Positions 5,022-5,380 of a stretch of 5,380 nt of DNA are shown here, piece by piece. The stretch's first letter is position 1; each line of letters begins with the position of its first letter. The notes under the pieces were generated by a model, which did not search any database, was not told the origin of the DNA, and worked only from the letters and a program-made list of their open reading frames with translations. Origin of the DNA: Deltaproteobacteria bacterium (GTDB lineage Bacteria > Desulfobacterota > Syntrophia > Syntrophales > Smithellaceae). The DNA lies in contig JAGFXG010000113.1 of NCBI GenBank assembly GCA_017860985.1, forward strand, positions 1-5,380, in the 5' to 3' direction. Made by a program: the position numbers and the translations under genes.

Positions 5022-5380
5022 TTGAAAAAAGTACTGATTATCGATGATGAAATATTTTTTTGCAGGGCCATCCAGAAGAACCTGGAATTGAAGGAAGAAT
5101 ATCAGGTGCTGATCGCAACGCGGGGGGATGAGGGGTTGCGCCTGGCGAGGACTGAGCAACCGGATGTGATCCTGCTGGATATCATGATGCCCGGCATGTC
5201 CGGAACCGAGGTGACGGATGCGCTACTCGCGGACTCGACTACCCGTTCCATTCCCATCATCTATGTGACTGCCGTCATCCGCGAGGATGACATTCAAAAA
5301 GGCGCGGGCATTTCCAGCGGCAAGGCCTTAATCGCGAAGCCCGTGAAAATCGATGAACTGGTCAAAAAGATAAACGACGT
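5022..5380 (+). CDS. Response regulator receiver domain, truncated by the window edge
   Basis: A CheY-like receiver domain runs to the right edge without a stop (119 full codons seen). It shows KKVLIIDDE (2-10) with the acidic pair D8/D9, the phospho-acceptor D53 in VILLDIMMPGMSG (49-61), T83 in IIYVTA, and K106-P107 in LIAKPV, so all the key phosphorylation residues are present. I chose the TTG at 5022 because AGGAGAGG (5011-5018) lies just upstream and the receiver fold starts right there. An in-frame ATG at 4995 adds nine residues, has no ribosome binding site and would bury this one. An output domain may follow beyond the edge, so its function is open: stand-alone CheY-like, or the head of a hybrid or DNA-binding regulator. 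Spacing suggests co-transcription with the Cache gene. Confidence 0.9.
   Translation, partial: MKKVLIIDDEIFFCRAIQKNLELKEEYQVLIATRGDEGLRLARTEQPDVILLDIMMPGMSGTEVTDALLADSTTRSIPIIYVTAVIREDDIQKGAGISSGKALIAKPVKIDELVKKIND

Overview
The window looks like an ordinary piece of a free-living anaerobe's chromosome. A deltaproteobacterial (Desulfobacterota) host is my best guess, an inference from mid-range GC, GTG/TTG starts with strong Shine-Dalgarno sites, a HicB/DUF3783/Cache/response-regulator gene mix, and above all an apparent selenoprotein. No rRNA, tRNA, CRISPR array or insertion sequence was seen.

Layout. Positions 134-778 (+) encode a class I SAM-dependent methyltransferase. It converges on a two-gene minus-strand operon (2808 down to 819): a protein with two SCP2-like segments, then a class III (glutamate-1-semialdehyde aminomutase-like) aminotransferase whose ribosome binding site overlaps the stop codon of the first gene. 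A good sigma-70 promoter (TTGACA, 17 bp, TAGATT on the minus strand) drives this pair. From 2990 on everything reads on the plus strand: an ArsC/Spx-family thioredoxin-fold protein (2990-3337), a hairpin that may be a terminator, an orphan HicB-family protein (3436-3777), a DUF3783-type protein (3868-4311), a secreted single Cache-domain protein (4432-4977), and a response regulator receiver domain that runs off the right edge (5022-5380).

The main discovery is the ArsC/Spx-family gene. A conventional reading sees only a 10-codon ORF behind a strong ribosome binding site, then a fragment beginning at a TTG at 3053. The two are in the same frame, separated by one TGA (3020-3022), and the joined 115-residue product is a complete family member. 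The TGA falls exactly at the catalytic cysteine, giving a U-x-x-C redox motif (U11, C14). Directly downstream is a two-tier stem-loop with the geometry of a bacterial SECIS element: 7 bp upper stem, AGUAU loop with G in the second position, and a 5 bp lower stem. TGA serves as the ordinary stop of three genes here, including this one, so a reassigned genetic code is unlikely. I read it as a selenocysteine-containing ArsC/Spx-like oxidoreductase that automated annotation would truncate or miss.

The Cache protein and response regulator are 44 bp apart and probably co-transcribed as part of a signalling module continuing past the right edge. The remaining genes have no clear functional link to each other.
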